Below are positions 37,969 through 47,735 of a DNA stretch of 64,000 nt, in pieces. The first letter of the stretch is position 1. Each line of letters opens with the position of its first letter. The stretch spans positions 372,001 through 436,000 of the forward strand of contig NZ_RCNS01000004.1 in NCBI RefSeq assembly GCF_009725995.1. The letters are read 5' to 3'. The position numbers and the translations under genes were made by a program. Under the pieces are notes generated by a model that was not told where the DNA came from, ran no database searches, and saw only the letters and a list, made by a program, of their open reading frames with translations. The DNA comes from Zobellia laminariae (GTDB lineage: Bacteria > Bacteroidota > Bacteroidia > Flavobacteriales > Flavobacteriaceae).

Positions 37969-37976
37969 TAGATTTG
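37969..37976 (+). promoter_or_regulatory. candidate -7 box (TAGATTTG) of the RND operon
   Basis: TAGATTTG matches TAnnTTTG and lies 20 bases before the ATG at 37997. It sits between the LRR terminator and the efflux genes. No clear -33 TTG was found. Confidence 0.35.
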
Positions 37977-37996
37977 CAGTCCAACCAACTGGCCAA

Positions 37997-39148
37997 ATGC
38001 CCTCCAAACTTATGAATACACGTAAGATCCTCTTATCAGTTATTGGTATTTTAATTATTGTAGCTTCTGTCTTCGTAGCTAGATCAATAATCAACAGCAA
38101 GAAAACTCCAAGACCTAAACCAGAAAAAGTAATTAAAACTGTATTTATTGATACGGTTAAAAACGGAAACGTTCCTATCATCATTCCTGCAAATGGTAAT
38201 TTAAGTGCTAAGCAGCGTGTAGAGCTTTATTCAGAGGTTCAGGGTGTTTTTAGAAAAGGGAATAAACTCTTTAAAGCTGGTCAGTCATACAAGTCAGGTG
38301 AAACTATAATTCGTATAGATGCATCAGAATATGCGGCAAGTGTACAATCTGCTAAAAGCAACTTGTACAATTTAATAACTTCTATAATGCCTGATTTAAG
38401 GCTAGATTATCCTGAGATTTTTCCGAAATGGCAAAAATATCTGAGTGATTTTAATATGGAGAATAGCACTCCGGCATTACCTGAGATGACGGATGAAAAA
38501 GAGAAGTATTTTATCTCTGGTCGTGGTATACTCACCAATTATTATAATGTTAAAAACTTAGAGCAAAGGCTTTCAAAATACAGAATTTCAGCTCCGTTTA
38601 GTGGTATTCTTACAGAAGCGTTGGTTACTGAGGGTACACTAGTACGATCAGGCCAAAAGCTTGGGGAGTTTATCAATACTGATATTTATGAAATGGAAGT
38701 AGCTATTGGTAAAGCCTATAGTGACCTTTTAAGAGTTGGAGAGAAAGTAGAATTGGTCAATTTAAACGGAACTAAAACATATACCGGAAAAGTTGCCCGT
38801 ATAAATGGAAGTGTAGATTTAGCGTCCCAAACAATTAGGGCATACATAGATGTTAAAGATGAGAATCTTAGAGAAGGTATGTATTTGGAAGCTAATTTGG
38901 ATGCTAGGCAAGAAGAAGATGCTATTGAAATAGATAGAGGTCTTTTACTAGAGGACAACAAAATTTTTGTTGTACGCGACACCATTTTGGATATCATAGA
39001 TGTAAAACCGGTTTATTTTTCTGATAGAAAGGTCGTGCTGAAAAATGTACCTGATGGAATAACTATAGTTTCAAAACCAGTAGTAGGTGCCTATGCCGGA
39101 ATGTTGGTCAAGGTTTTTGATGAGAGTAACTCAAAAACCAAAGAATAA
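37997..39148 (+). CDS. RND efflux periplasmic adaptor (HlyD/MFP family)
   Basis: Membrane-fusion protein that links the RND pump to the outer-membrane channel. It has an N-terminal anchor (KILLSVIGILIIVASVFVARS), a lipoyl-like split domain with SAPFSGILTEALVTEGTLVRSGQKLGEF, and a helical hairpin of moderate length between. At 383 residues the size is typical. A second ATG at 38012 (MNTRKILLS) is equally plausible as the start. The stop codon overlaps the ATG of the pump gene by one base (TAATG). Confidence 0.92.
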   Translation: MPSKLMNTRKILLSVIGILIIVASVFVARSIINSKKTPRPKPEKVIKTVFIDTVKNGNVPIIIPANGNLSAKQRVELYSEVQGVFRKGNKLFKAGQSYKSGETIIRIDASEYAASVQSAKSNLYNLITSIMPDLRLDYPEIFPKWQKYLSDFNMENSTPALPEMTDEKEKYFISGRGILTNYYNVKNLEQRLSKYRISAPFSGILTEALVTEGTLVRSGQKLGEFINTDIYEMEVAIGKAYSDLLRVGEKVELVNLNGTKTYTGKVARINGSVDLASQTIRAYIDVKDENLREGMYLEANLDARQEEDAIEIDRGLLLEDNKIFVVRDTILDIIDVKPVYFSDRKVVLKNVPDGITIVSKPVVGAYAGMLVKVFDESNSKTKE

Positions 39149-42100
39149 TGAGGAATATAATCTCTTATTTTATAAAGTATCATATAGCGGTAGATGTCTT
39201 TATTCTGGCCTTTATGGTATTCGGTATTGCTGGAGCACTTTCATTGAAATCCAGTTATTTTCCGCTTTCTGATTCAAAGAACATAACTATAAGTATTACT
39301 TATCCGGGTGCTTCTCCACAAGAAGTAGAAGAAGGTATTGTACTTAAAATAGAGGACAACCTTAAAGGTCTTGAAGGTGTTGATCGTGTTACATCAACAG
39401 CTCGTGAAAACAGTGGTGTCATCAACGTTGAAATTGAGAAAGGTCGTGATATAGATTTCATGCTCTTGGAGGTTAAAAACGCAGTAGACAGGGTGCCTTC
39501 GTTTCCAACAGGAATGGAGCCTTTAATTGTTTCAAAATTAGAGGCGGTTAGGGAAACCATAACTTTTGCGATAAGCGGAGATCATATACCGTTGGCCACT
39601 TTAAAAGAGGTTGGTAGACAGGTTGAAAATGAGTTGCGTGCTATTCAAGGTATTTCCCAAATAGCAATGAGCGGATATCCGTTGGAGGAAATAGAGATAG
39701 CCGTTAACGAAAATAGCTTATTGGCTTACAACATGTCCTTTAACGAGGTTTCTCAGGCGGTAGCTAATGCTAATATCCTGGTTACTGGAGGTAATATAAA
39801 GACGGACGCTGAAGAGTATTTGATACGAGCTAATAACAGGGCTTATTATGGAGATGAGCTCTCAAATATGATTATTCGTGCGGATGTATCCGGTAGTACC
39901 ATACGGTTAAAAGATGTTGCTATCATACGAGACCGTTTTGAAGAGTCGCCTAATGCTTCTTATTTTGATGGAAACCTTTCCGTAAATGTTTCCATTACTA
40001 GTACAAATACCGAAGACCTTTTAGGTTCTGCGGAAAAGGTGAAAGACTATATAGAAGATTTCAATAACAAGCACAACAATATAAAGCTAAGCGTGGTGAG
40101 TGATCGTAGTATCACTCTGAACCAACGTACAGAACTACTTACCGAGAATGCCATTGTAGGTATGATTTTGGTGTTGGTTTTCTTGTCTTTGTTTTTAAAT
40201 ACGCGCCTAGCATTTTGGGTAGCTTTTGGTCTTCCTATTTCCTTTCTAGGGATGTTTATTTTTGCAGGTTATTTTGATGTAACCATAAATGTGTTATCAC
40301 TTTTTGGTATGATCATCGTAATCGGTATTCTGGTAGATGATGGTATTGTAATCGCAGAAAATATTTATCAGCATTACGAAAAAGGAAAAACTCCGGTACA
40401 AGCAGCTATTGATGGAACAATGGAGGTGATTCCGCCAATTGTTTCAGCAATTATCACCACTTTATTGGCTTTTTCTATTTTCCTCTTTTTAGATGGAAGG
40501 ATAGGAGAATTCTTTAGCGAGGTATCAGTAATTGTAATACTAACGCTGGTAGTTTCTCTAATTGAGGCATTGATTATTCTTCCTGCGCATTTGGCGCACT
40601 CAAAAGCGCTGAAGACCATAGATAAGGAACCTAAAACAGCTATAGGTAAAGCTTTTGCTAAGTTAAGAGTGATAAATGAAATGGGAGACCGTTTTATGGT
40701 TTGGATGCGTGACAAGTTGTATAGTCCTGCTTTACGTTTTGGTCTTCGTTACAAGGTCTTAATGTTTGCGTTTTTCGTGATGGCATTGATGCTTACTTTG
40801 GGTTCTGTTGGTGGAGGAGTTATTAGAACCGCTTTTTTTCCTAGAGTGGCAAGTGATCGTGTTTCTGTTGATCTGCTAATGCCAAACGGAACCAATGAAA
40901 AAGTAACAGATTCTATTATCTCATTAATTGAGGAGAAATCTATCATAGTAAATCAGGAGTTTACAGATAAGTACTTAAAAGGTACAGGTAAGATGCTGTT
41001 CGAAAATACTATCAAAAGAATAGGTCCTGGTACTTCTGCCGCTTCTCTAGATATTAACTTGTTACCAGGAGAAGAGCGACCAGATAATATTAGCTCAGAT
41101 ATGGTTACGAACAGGCTACAAGAGCTTATGGGGCCTGTAATTGGGGTGGAAAGCCTTATTTATGGCTCTGGAGGTAACTTTGGCGGTAGTCCAGTATCCG
41201 TTTCTCTCTTAGGTAATAATATTACCGAATTAAAGGCGGCTAAAAAGGAACTAAAGGCGGTACTTGAGAATAACGCATTACTTAAAGATGTAGCGGATAA
41301 TGACCCTGCTGGTATCAAAGAAATTAGACTTCAACTAAAAGAAAATGCCTATTTACTAGGTCTAGACCTTCGCACGGTTATGAATCAGGTTAGGGCAGGA
41401 TTTTTTGGAACTCAGGCTCAACGTTTTCAGAGAGGACAAGATGAGATTAAAGTTTGGGTTAGATATGATAGAGAAAACCGTTCGTCCATTACAGATTTGG
41501 ATGAAATGAGAATCTCCACACCAGATGGTAACAAAGTGCCTTTTAAAGAAATTGCCTCGTACATTATAGAAAGGGGAGATGTGGCTATAAACCACTTGGA
41601 AGGGCAACGTGAAATTCAGGTTTCGGCAGATATTAAAAATGAAAAAACTACAAGTGCCACGGACATTATGAATGAAATCCGTACCACTGTAATGCCAGAA
41701 ATTCAATCAAAATATCCTACAGTATCTGCTTCTTATGAAGGACAGAACAGAGAGGCAAATAAAATGACAAGCTCGTTAAAGGTAGTGGGGCTATCGGTTT
41801 TATTACTGATTTATATAACAATAGCGTTTACGTTTAGGAGTTTCAGTCAGCCATTATTACTTATTTTATTAGTGCCGTTCAGTTTAACTGCTGTAGCATG
41901 GGGGCATTGGATTCACGATTTCCCAGTGAATATTCTTTCTATGTTAGGTATTATAGCGCTAATTGGTATTATGGTAAATGATGGTCTCGTGCTCATAAGT
42001 AAGTTTAACGGAAACCTCCGAGACGGGATGAAATTTGATGATGCTATTTACGAGGCGGGTCGTTCACGTTTTAGAGCTATATTTTTAACCTCTATTACCA

Positions 42101-42453
42101 CTATTGCAGGTCTAGCACCATTACTGTTGGAAAGAAGTAGACAAGCGCAGTTCCTAAAGCCTATGGCTATATCCATTGCCTATGGTATTGCTTTTGCTAC
42201 TGTGCTAACCTTGTTATTATTGCCGTTGTTTTTAGCGTTTAGCAATAGGGTGAAAGTAACTACGAAATGGTTGAAAACCGGTGATGATATTACTAAGGAA
42301 GAAGTAGAACGTGCTATTAAAGAACAGAAGGAAGAAGAAGAAATGTTGGAGCACCCCAAGCCGTTGTTAAATGGTTCTTCTCAAGACGTAGTTAGAGGTT
42401 CAGAAATAGGAGATAACACATCACCCAACACCAATCTTAAGAAACCAGAATAG
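39148..42453 (+). CDS. RND efflux pump, inner-membrane transporter (AcrB family)
   Basis: A 1101-residue proton-driven pump with twelve membrane segments in two homologous halves, each with a large periplasmic loop. TM4 carries the proton-relay pair Asp-Asp in GILVDDGIVIAENIYQHYE. The second half has IGIMVNDGLVLISKFN at the matching place. The C-terminal tail is long and charged (about 60 residues). It is the middle gene of the adaptor-pump-channel operon. The substrate cannot be read from the sequence. Confidence 0.94.
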   Translation: MRNIISYFIKYHIAVDVFILAFMVFGIAGALSLKSSYFPLSDSKNITISITYPGASPQEVEEGIVLKIEDNLKGLEGVDRVTSTARENSGVINVEIEKGRDIDFMLLEVKNAVDRVPSFPTGMEPLIVSKLEAVRETITFAISGDHIPLATLKEVGRQVENELRAIQGISQIAMSGYPLEEIEIAVNENSLLAYNMSFNEVSQAVANANILVTGGNIKTDAEEYLIRANNRAYYGDELSNMIIRADVSGSTIRLKDVAIIRDRFEESPNASYFDGNLSVNVSITSTNTEDLLGSAEKVKDYIEDFNNKHNNIKLSVVSDRSITLNQRTELLTENAIVGMILVLVFLSLFLNTRLAFWVAFGLPISFLGMFIFAGYFDVTINVLSLFGMIIVIGILVDDGIVIAENIYQHYEKGKTPVQAAIDGTMEVIPPIVSAIITTLLAFSIFLFLDGRIGEFFSEVSVIVILTLVVSLIEALIILPAHLAHSKALKTIDKEPKTAIGKAFAKLRVINEMGDRFMVWMRDKLYSPALRFGLRYKVLMFAFFVMALMLTLGSVGGGVIRTAFFPRVASDRVSVDLLMPNGTNEKVTDSIISLIEEKSIIVNQEFTDKYLKGTGKMLFENTIKRIGPGTSAASLDINLLPGEERPDNISSDMVTNRLQELMGPVIGVESLIYGSGGNFGGSPVSVSLLGNNITELKAAKKELKAVLENNALLKDVADNDPAGIKEIRLQLKENAYLLGLDLRTVMNQVRAGFFGTQAQRFQRGQDEIKVWVRYDRENRSSITDLDEMRISTPDGNKVPFKEIASYIIERGDVAINHLEGQREIQVSADIKNEKTTSATDIMNEIRTTVMPEIQSKYPTVSASYEGQNREANKMTSSLKVVGLSVLLLIYITIAFTFRSFSQPLLLILLVPFSLTAVAWGHWIHDFPVNILSMLGIIALIGIMVNDGLVLISKFNGNLRDGMKFDDAIYEAGRSRFRAIFLTSITTIAGLAPLLLERSRQAQFLKPMAISIAYGIAFATVLTLLLLPLFLAFSNRVKVTTKWLKTGDDITKEEVERAIKEQKEEEEMLEHPKPLLNGSSQDVVRGSEIGDNTSPNTNLKKPE

Positions 42454-42455
42454 GA

Positions 42456-43820
42456 ATGATTAAACAATATATAGCCGCCTTTACTTTTCTTTTTCTTACA
42501 GTGGAGATTTCGGCTCAAGAGAAACGTCTTTCTAAAGAGGAAGCTGTTCAGTTGACTTTAGAAAATAACTTTGGAATAAAAGTAGCAGGCAATCAAGTGA
42601 AAATTGCCGATAACAATCAAGGTATCCTCAATTCAGGTTATCTGCCTAGTTTGACAGGAACGGCCGGTGCCAACTATAGCGAGTTGAATAGTACTACCGC
42701 TTACCCAGATCAGTTCAATACGGATGGTACGCCTAGACAAGATTTAGAAATTGATCATGCGGAGTCTCAGTCGTTCAATGGGGGATTAAATCTTAACTAT
42801 ACTTTGTTTGATGGTTTAGGTAGGTTGTACAACTACAAGAGACTAAAAGAGCAATATCAACTTACAGAACTTCAGGCTAGGGAAACTATAGAGAATACGT
42901 TGTTGCAGTTATTCAGTATTTATTTTGAAGTGGCCAGACTTACGGAAAATGAAAATGTATTTAAAGAGGCACTTGCAATCTCTACTGACCGTATTACCAG
43001 AGCGGAGTATGCTTTTGAATATGGGCAAAATACAAAGCTAGATATTTTAAATGCGCAAGTAGATGTTACCAATGATAGCATTAATTTATTGAATGCAAAA
43101 CAACAACTGGCTAATACCAAGAGAGATTTAAATGTAGTGGTAAACCAGAGTCTTGATGAGAAGTTTCAGGTAGATACTATTGTTCGTTTTGTACCTAGGT
43201 TACAATTAGATGAACTCATAGGTCAGGCTAAAGAAAATAACGTAACCATACTCCAGACAGAGCGTAATTTGGCTATTAATGAATATGATATTAAGGTAAA
43301 TAGTTCTGGTTATCTGCCAACAATTGGTCTTACGGGGTCGTATGGTTGGAATTTGAATCAAAGTGCGCCTAATTCATTCTTGCCAGGGCAGGTTATTCCC
43401 GGTAGTAATAGAACTAGTCTAACTTTAGGTTTGGGAGCCAGTCTTACGTGGAATCTTTTTGACGGTGGAAGAACAACTACTCTGGTGCGTAATTCTAAAA
43501 TTGCATACGAGAATCAAGAACTGGTGCAAGAGCAAGTGGCTATGGAGGTTGATAGGGATATCCTAAATGCTTTGGCTAGCTATGAAAACCGATTGACTAT
43601 TTATCAGATTCAAGAACAGAACGTACTTACGAATCAAAACAATTTTGAAAGATCAAAAGAGCAGTTTCAATTGGGTAGAATTACATCTATTGAATTCCGT
43701 CAGGCACAAATAAACCTTTTAAACGCTCAGACTAATAAGAATTTGGCCAAGTATGATGCTAAGCTAGCAGAACTTCAATTATTGCAGCTTACGGGGCAAC
43801 TTTTGAATGTAGAGTTCTAA
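42456..43820 (+). CDS. TolC-family outer-membrane efflux channel
   Basis: The signal peptide MIKQYIAAFTFLFLTVEISAQ is followed by two internally repeated TolC/OEP domains with long helices and short beta-barrel strands. Repeated markers are the NNFGIKVAGNQVKIADNNQG and LNYTLFDGLGRLYNYKRLKE blocks and their second-half copy LTWNLFDGGRTTTLVRNSK. At 454 residues the length is normal. It begins two bases after the pump gene stop and completes the tripartite system. Confidence 0.92.
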   Translation: MIKQYIAAFTFLFLTVEISAQEKRLSKEEAVQLTLENNFGIKVAGNQVKIADNNQGILNSGYLPSLTGTAGANYSELNSTTAYPDQFNTDGTPRQDLEIDHAESQSFNGGLNLNYTLFDGLGRLYNYKRLKEQYQLTELQARETIENTLLQLFSIYFEVARLTENENVFKEALAISTDRITRAEYAFEYGQNTKLDILNAQVDVTNDSINLLNAKQQLANTKRDLNVVVNQSLDEKFQVDTIVRFVPRLQLDELIGQAKENNVTILQTERNLAINEYDIKVNSSGYLPTIGLTGSYGWNLNQSAPNSFLPGQVIPGSNRTSLTLGLGASLTWNLFDGGRTTTLVRNSKIAYENQELVQEQVAMEVDRDILNALASYENRLTIYQIQEQNVLTNQNNFERSKEQFQLGRITSIEFRQAQINLLNAQTNKNLAKYDAKLAELQLLQLTGQLLNVEF

Positions 43821-43925
43821 GAAATCAATTTAAAAATTAGAATTGAAAGATTGTTCTAAATGGATGATTCTTTGTCTTTCATGTAATTTCTTCGTAGTAT
43901 AGTTTTAATAAAATAGAACTATCGT

Positions 43926-44945
43926 ATGTCTCATATTGGCGTTGGAATTATCGGCACAGGTTCAATCGTACATACCTATGTAAAGTGTCTTTCTGAAATA
44001 GAGGGAGTGCGGATAATAGGGCTCTGTACCAAATCTGCAGATAGGGTAGAGCAGGTTAAAGCTGAATTCGGTTTACCTGTATACAGTTCTTACAATTCCT
44101 TTTTATCACTTCAGGAAATAGATTTAGTTTGTGTCTGTAATGAAAGCGGAAAACATAGTGAAGCCATAAAGGCTGTTGCCATGGCTCAAAAGCATGTTTT
44201 AAGCGAGAAACCTCTAGAAGTAACTACAGAGAAAATAGATGAATTAATAGCCTTGTGTGAAAAACAAAAAGTGCTTTTAGGGTGTGTGCTTCAGAATAGG
44301 TGTAGTACAGATTATAGAAAGGTAGAAAAAACTGTGAAATCTGGAAAGTTAGGTAAGTTACTTATGGGTAACGCTAGCATCAATTGGTATAGGTCTGAAG
44401 CATATTATTCAAATAGTAATTGGCGGGGTACGATAAAATTAGATGGTGGTGCGGCTTTTATAAATCAAGGTATTCATACGGTAGACCTATTAATACATCT
44501 TATGGGTCCAGCAGTATCGGTCTTTGCCAATGTCCAAACTAGGGTTCATAAAATAGAAGGGGAGGATGTTGGTGCTGCACTTATAAATTACAAAAATAAA
44601 GCAATCGGGACTATTACTGCTGGCACGGCTCTATTTCCTGGTTATCCAGAGCGCGTTGAGGTGTATGGAGAAAAAGGAAGCATTATTATGGAGGGGGGTA
44701 AAATAACCTCATGGAACATTAAAGATGAGCAGGCGCCTAAGTTAAACACAGAATCGCTAGGAAGTGGAGCAGCTGACCCGACTGCAATAGGGCATCAAAA
44801 TCATAAAATTGTACTCCAGGATATGGTAGATGCAATTAGAGAAAATAGAAAGCCAATGGTAAATGGGGCAGAAGCAAGGAAGTCCGTCGCGCTAATAAAT
44901 GCCATCTATGAGTCCTCTAGAAACAAAAAACAGGTTCAGCTTTAA
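43926..44945 (+). CDS. Gfo/Idh/MocA-family oxidoreductase
   Basis: An NAD(P)-dependent sugar or cyclitol dehydrogenase fold. The N-terminal Rossmann motif is GVGIIGTGSIVHTY, followed by the family Glu-Lys-Pro in LSEKPLEVTTEKI (the Lys is the usual catalytic residue) and the substrate-side GGAAFINQGIHTVDLLIHLMG with the conserved His. At 339 residues it is full length. The protein is cytoplasmic and the substrate unknown. It is followed after nine bases by the CPXCG gene. Confidence 0.92.
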   Translation: MSHIGVGIIGTGSIVHTYVKCLSEIEGVRIIGLCTKSADRVEQVKAEFGLPVYSSYNSFLSLQEIDLVCVCNESGKHSEAIKAVAMAQKHVLSEKPLEVTTEKIDELIALCEKQKVLLGCVLQNRCSTDYRKVEKTVKSGKLGKLLMGNASINWYRSEAYYSNSNWRGTIKLDGGAAFINQGIHTVDLLIHLMGPAVSVFANVQTRVHKIEGEDVGAALINYKNKAIGTITAGTALFPGYPERVEVYGEKGSIIMEGGKITSWNIKDEQAPKLNTESLGSGAADPTAIGHQNHKIVLQDMVDAIRENRKPMVNGAEARKSVALINAIYESSRNKKQVQL

Positions 44946-44954
44946 GAAGTAATT

Positions 44955-45137
44955 ATGTACGAACATTTTTTTCAATGCCCATATTGCTGGGAAGAAATTT
45001 CCATGCTAATGGATCCTTCAATCTCAAGCCAAACCTATGTAGAAGATTGCGAGGTATGTTGCAACCCTATTGAGGTAACCCCGCAATTTCAAGATAATGA
45101 ACTCATAGCTTTTGAGGCTCATGATATAGAGCAGTAA
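44955..45137 (+). CDS. CPXCG-motif cysteine-rich protein
   Basis: A 60-residue zinc-ribbon-like protein. The motifs are C-P-Y-C at the N-terminus ([11 protein letters not shown]) and C-E-V-C-C in the middle ([13 protein letters not shown]), the pattern of the CPXCG family. Function unknown. It is probably co-transcribed with the oxidoreductase gene. Its stop lies two bases from the stop of the convergent GIN-domain gene. Confidence 0.88.
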   Translation: MYEHFFQCPYCWEEISMLMDPSISSQTYVEDCEVCCNPIEVTPQFQDNELIAFEAHDIEQ

Positions 45138-45139
45138 GC

Positions 45140-45820
45140 TTAATCCATTTCTTTAATTTTTCCGCCAAATACTTTATCTTTCTCAATACTTCTAGGTTTT
45201 CCATAGATGTATATAGATCCGCCAGCACGTACTTTTGCTACTACTTTGTCTGAGGCATTTACGTCAGCTCTTCCTCCAGCGTTAACCACCACTGTAGTTT
45301 CTTTGGTGTCTAGTTGTTTGTTGTAAGTTTTACCTCCGGTATTCACCATCACTTCTTGCTGAGTGGCAGAACCGGTAAGAGTCACTTCGCCACCAGAAAC
45401 GGATTTAGTGTAAAGGTCTTTAATGTCTATTTTTAAGTCGATTTTCCCGCCCTCTTGGGTTTTGATCTCTACACGATCACCTGTAACGGTTTCGTTAGAT
45501 TTTATTTTTGCATTCTCGTTCGAATCAATTAGGGTGAGGTCCTCCGTGTAGTATAAAGTAGCTTTAGCCTCGTCTCCGTCTAAGAAATTACCAAACTCCA
45601 TTTTTATTTTTAAAAGACCATTTTTGTTAGAGATACTTATTTCGTCCTTATCATCACCGGTAACAACAATTTTATTTTCATTGCTTTTAACAAGGCTAAC
45701 AACTATGCGGTCATATACTTTAAGCTCTGTAAATTTATCTAGGTCTTTTGTGTTTTCCTTCTGTGCTAAAACGCTTGCAGAAACGAAGAGGGCAAGGGCT
45801 AGAAATTTAAATTTTTTCAT
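45140..45820 (-). CDS. GIN-domain (DUF2807) periplasmic protein
   Basis: The signal peptide MKKFKFLALALFVSASVLAQ precedes a right-handed beta-helix-like GIN domain with repeated TVTGDRVEIKTQEGGKIDLKI and AGGRADVNASDKVVAKVRAGG stretches. The family (putative auto-transporter adhesin, head GIN) is common in Bacteroidota and its function is not established. At 226 residues it is complete. The promoter must lie in the 215-base divergent gap before the FGE-like gene. Confidence 0.88.
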   Translation of the reverse strand: MKKFKFLALALFVSASVLAQKENTKDLDKFTELKVYDRIVVSLVKSNENKIVVTGDDKDEISISNKNGLLKIKMEFGNFLDGDEAKATLYYTEDLTLIDSNENAKIKSNETVTGDRVEIKTQEGGKIDLKIDIKDLYTKSVSGGEVTLTGSATQQEVMVNTGGKTYNKQLDTKETTVVVNAGGRADVNASDKVVAKVRAGGSIYIYGKPRSIEKDKVFGGKIKEMD

Positions 45821-46035
45821 CTTTCAATTTTTGTAGTGTTCATTCAAATATACGCTATTTTAGATGATTCCTTTGGAGTGTTAACATCTGTGAAGTAATG
45901 CTGTTGTTGCTATTGTGGCTTTTTTAAACAAAAGATGTAGGTGTTGTTATGAGGTTGAAAATATGATTGTTTTAAGAAGGTTGAGTCTGTTCATTGTGAA
46001 TAAAAAAAACTATTTTTAGCAAAAGCATTCTTTAA

Positions 46036-47097
46036 ATGAAAACCCAGTTAACCAAAATCACCTTAGTAGCCTGTATCATTGGTGTAGTATTCCAATCATG
46101 TAAATCTTCGCAATCAGTTACCACTGTAGACAAAACCGTTGTTGAAACAACCGAAGAAAATGTAACAGACCAAACACCTTTGGAAGCATCTACTGACGTT
46201 TCTAACGGTTATACAGAAACTGTTCCTGAAACCGATAATAGTTTTGATATGGTTTTAATACCTGAAGGAACCTTTAAAATGGGTAGCCCGGAAACAGAGG
46301 CAAATCGAAAAGCCGATGAAGGTCCGCAGAAAGTTGTAGAGTTAGATGCCTTTTATATGGCGAAACATGAGTTGACGTGGGATTTATTTGAGCTTTTCTT
46401 TAAACAGAACAAAGAACTTTTTGTAAAGCTAGATAATGACCGAGTTATAAAAATAGATGCTATTACACGTCCTAGCCCACCGTATGAAGATCCTTCTTAT
46501 GGAATGGGAAAAGATGGTTTTCCTGCGGTAAGTATGTCTGCATATTCCGCTTTGGTCTATTGCAAATGGTTGAGTACCGTAACAGGAAAGTTTTACCGAT
46601 TACCTACAGAAGCTGAGTGGGAGTATGCTGCAAAGGCAGGTACAGAGGGTGCTTATAGTTTTGGAGATGATGTTTCAGAAATTGATGCATATGCGGTGTA
46701 CTATAAAAATTCAGATAATAAATATGCAAAAGTAGGGTCTAAGAAACCAAACCCTTGGGGATTATATGATATGCATGGTAATGCAGCAGAATGGACGTTA
46801 GATGAGTATAAGGAAGATGCATATGCTACAACGGAAAGAAAAAATCCTTGGGTAACGCCAACGGTAATTCATCCAAGGTCTTTTAGAGGTGGTTCATGGG
46901 ATGATGATGCAGATAAATTACGTTCATCTGCAAGAACGGGGTCCAGTTTAAAGCAACAGAAACGTGACCCACAGATTCCAAAAAGCTTTTGGTGGTTTAC
47001 AGATTCTAATTATGTAGGTTTTAGATTGGTTAGCCCTAAAGTTCAACCCAGTGCAGAAGAACAGAAAAAGTTCTGGCAGAACGTTTTAGATGAGTAG
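46036..47097 (+). CDS. FGE/SUMF1-like lipoprotein
   Basis: A lipoprotein signal (KITLVACIIGVVFQSC) is followed by a Ser/Thr/Glu-rich linker (about 30-75) and an FGE-sulfatase fold (MVLIPEGTFKMGSPETEANR, YRLPTEAEWEYAAKAGTEG, YDMHGNAAEWTLDEY, FRGGSWDDDADKLRSSART, NYVGFRLVSP). The active-site cysteines of true formylglycine-generating enzymes are not seen in the C-terminal part, so enzymatic activity is doubtful. It is a relative of GldJ/GldK but is not within a gld operon; a gliding role cannot be claimed. It precedes the YceI gene by 46 bases. Confidence 0.85.
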   Translation: MKTQLTKITLVACIIGVVFQSCKSSQSVTTVDKTVVETTEENVTDQTPLEASTDVSNGYTETVPETDNSFDMVLIPEGTFKMGSPETEANRKADEGPQKVVELDAFYMAKHELTWDLFELFFKQNKELFVKLDNDRVIKIDAITRPSPPYEDPSYGMGKDGFPAVSMSAYSALVYCKWLSTVTGKFYRLPTEAEWEYAAKAGTEGAYSFGDDVSEIDAYAVYYKNSDNKYAKVGSKKPNPWGLYDMHGNAAEWTLDEYKEDAYATTERKNPWVTPTVIHPRSFRGGSWDDDADKLRSSARTGSSLKQQKRDPQIPKSFWWFTDSNYVGFRLVSPKVQPSAEEQKKFWQNVLDE

Positions 47098-47113
47098 CAA
47101 ACTGATTTAGTAA

Positions 47114-47129
47114 CGCCAACTGTAGTTGG
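47114..47129 (+). other. short hairpin before the YceI gene
   Basis: GCCAAC and GTTGGC form a six-base stem with a TGTA loop. There is no long T run after it, so read-through into the YceI gene is likely. Confidence 0.3.
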
Positions 47130-47143
47130 CCTATTTAGATATC

Positions 47144-47677
47144 ATGAAAAAAATAGTTCTATTAACGCTCTTTGTAGCTAGTTCCATTATTGGACAAGCT
47201 CAAGATGAATATACTCTTGCAGATTCTAGTAAGTTAACAATCAGTGGTACTTCTACAGTTAGTGATTGGGATGTGGTGGCTAATTCGGTAGCAGCAAATC
47301 TTAAGTATGATGGTGTGGCGCCAAAGCAAATTAATTTGGAAGTAGAAGTCGCAGATATTATGAGTGAAAGAGGAGCTTCTATGGATAAGAAAATGCATGA
47401 TGCCCTTAAAAAAGAACAGTACCCAAAAGTTACTTTTATGTTAACGGAAGTGAAGAACAAGTCAACTTTGGTTGGTTCGTTAGCTATTGCGGGAGTTGAG
47501 AAAACTGTAGAAATTCCTGTAAAAATGGAAGCAAACTCTGAAGGTTTAAAAATATCTGGCAAGAAAAAGATAGTATTGAAGAATTATAACATAGAGCCTC
47601 CAAGCGCAATGTTCGGTCAGATTATTGTTGGAGATGAGGTTACCGTTAATTTTGATTTGGTTTTTTCAAAGAACTAG
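47144..47677 (+). CDS. YceI-family periplasmic protein
   Basis: The signal peptide MKKIVLLTLFVASSIIGQAQ precedes a lipocalin-like YceI barrel (KLTISGTSTVSDWDVVANSV, MHDALKKEQYPKVTFMLTEV, LVGSLAIAGVEKTVEIPVKM). Family members bind long isoprenoid or lipid chains in the periplasm. At 177 residues it has the usual length. The frame is open to a TTG at 47126, but the ATG at 47144 starts the signal peptide. Confidence 0.9.
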   Translation: MKKIVLLTLFVASSIIGQAQDEYTLADSSKLTISGTSTVSDWDVVANSVAANLKYDGVAPKQINLEVEVADIMSERGASMDKKMHDALKKEQYPKVTFMLTEVKNKSTLVGSLAIAGVEKTVEIPVKMEANSEGLKISGKKKIVLKNYNIEPPSAMFGQIIVGDEVTVNFDLVFSKN

Positions 47678-47735
47678 AATGCTCCGTTTTTTAAATTATA
47701 GTTTTGGTAGGTAGTTGACTTTAACCCCTTTTCTT

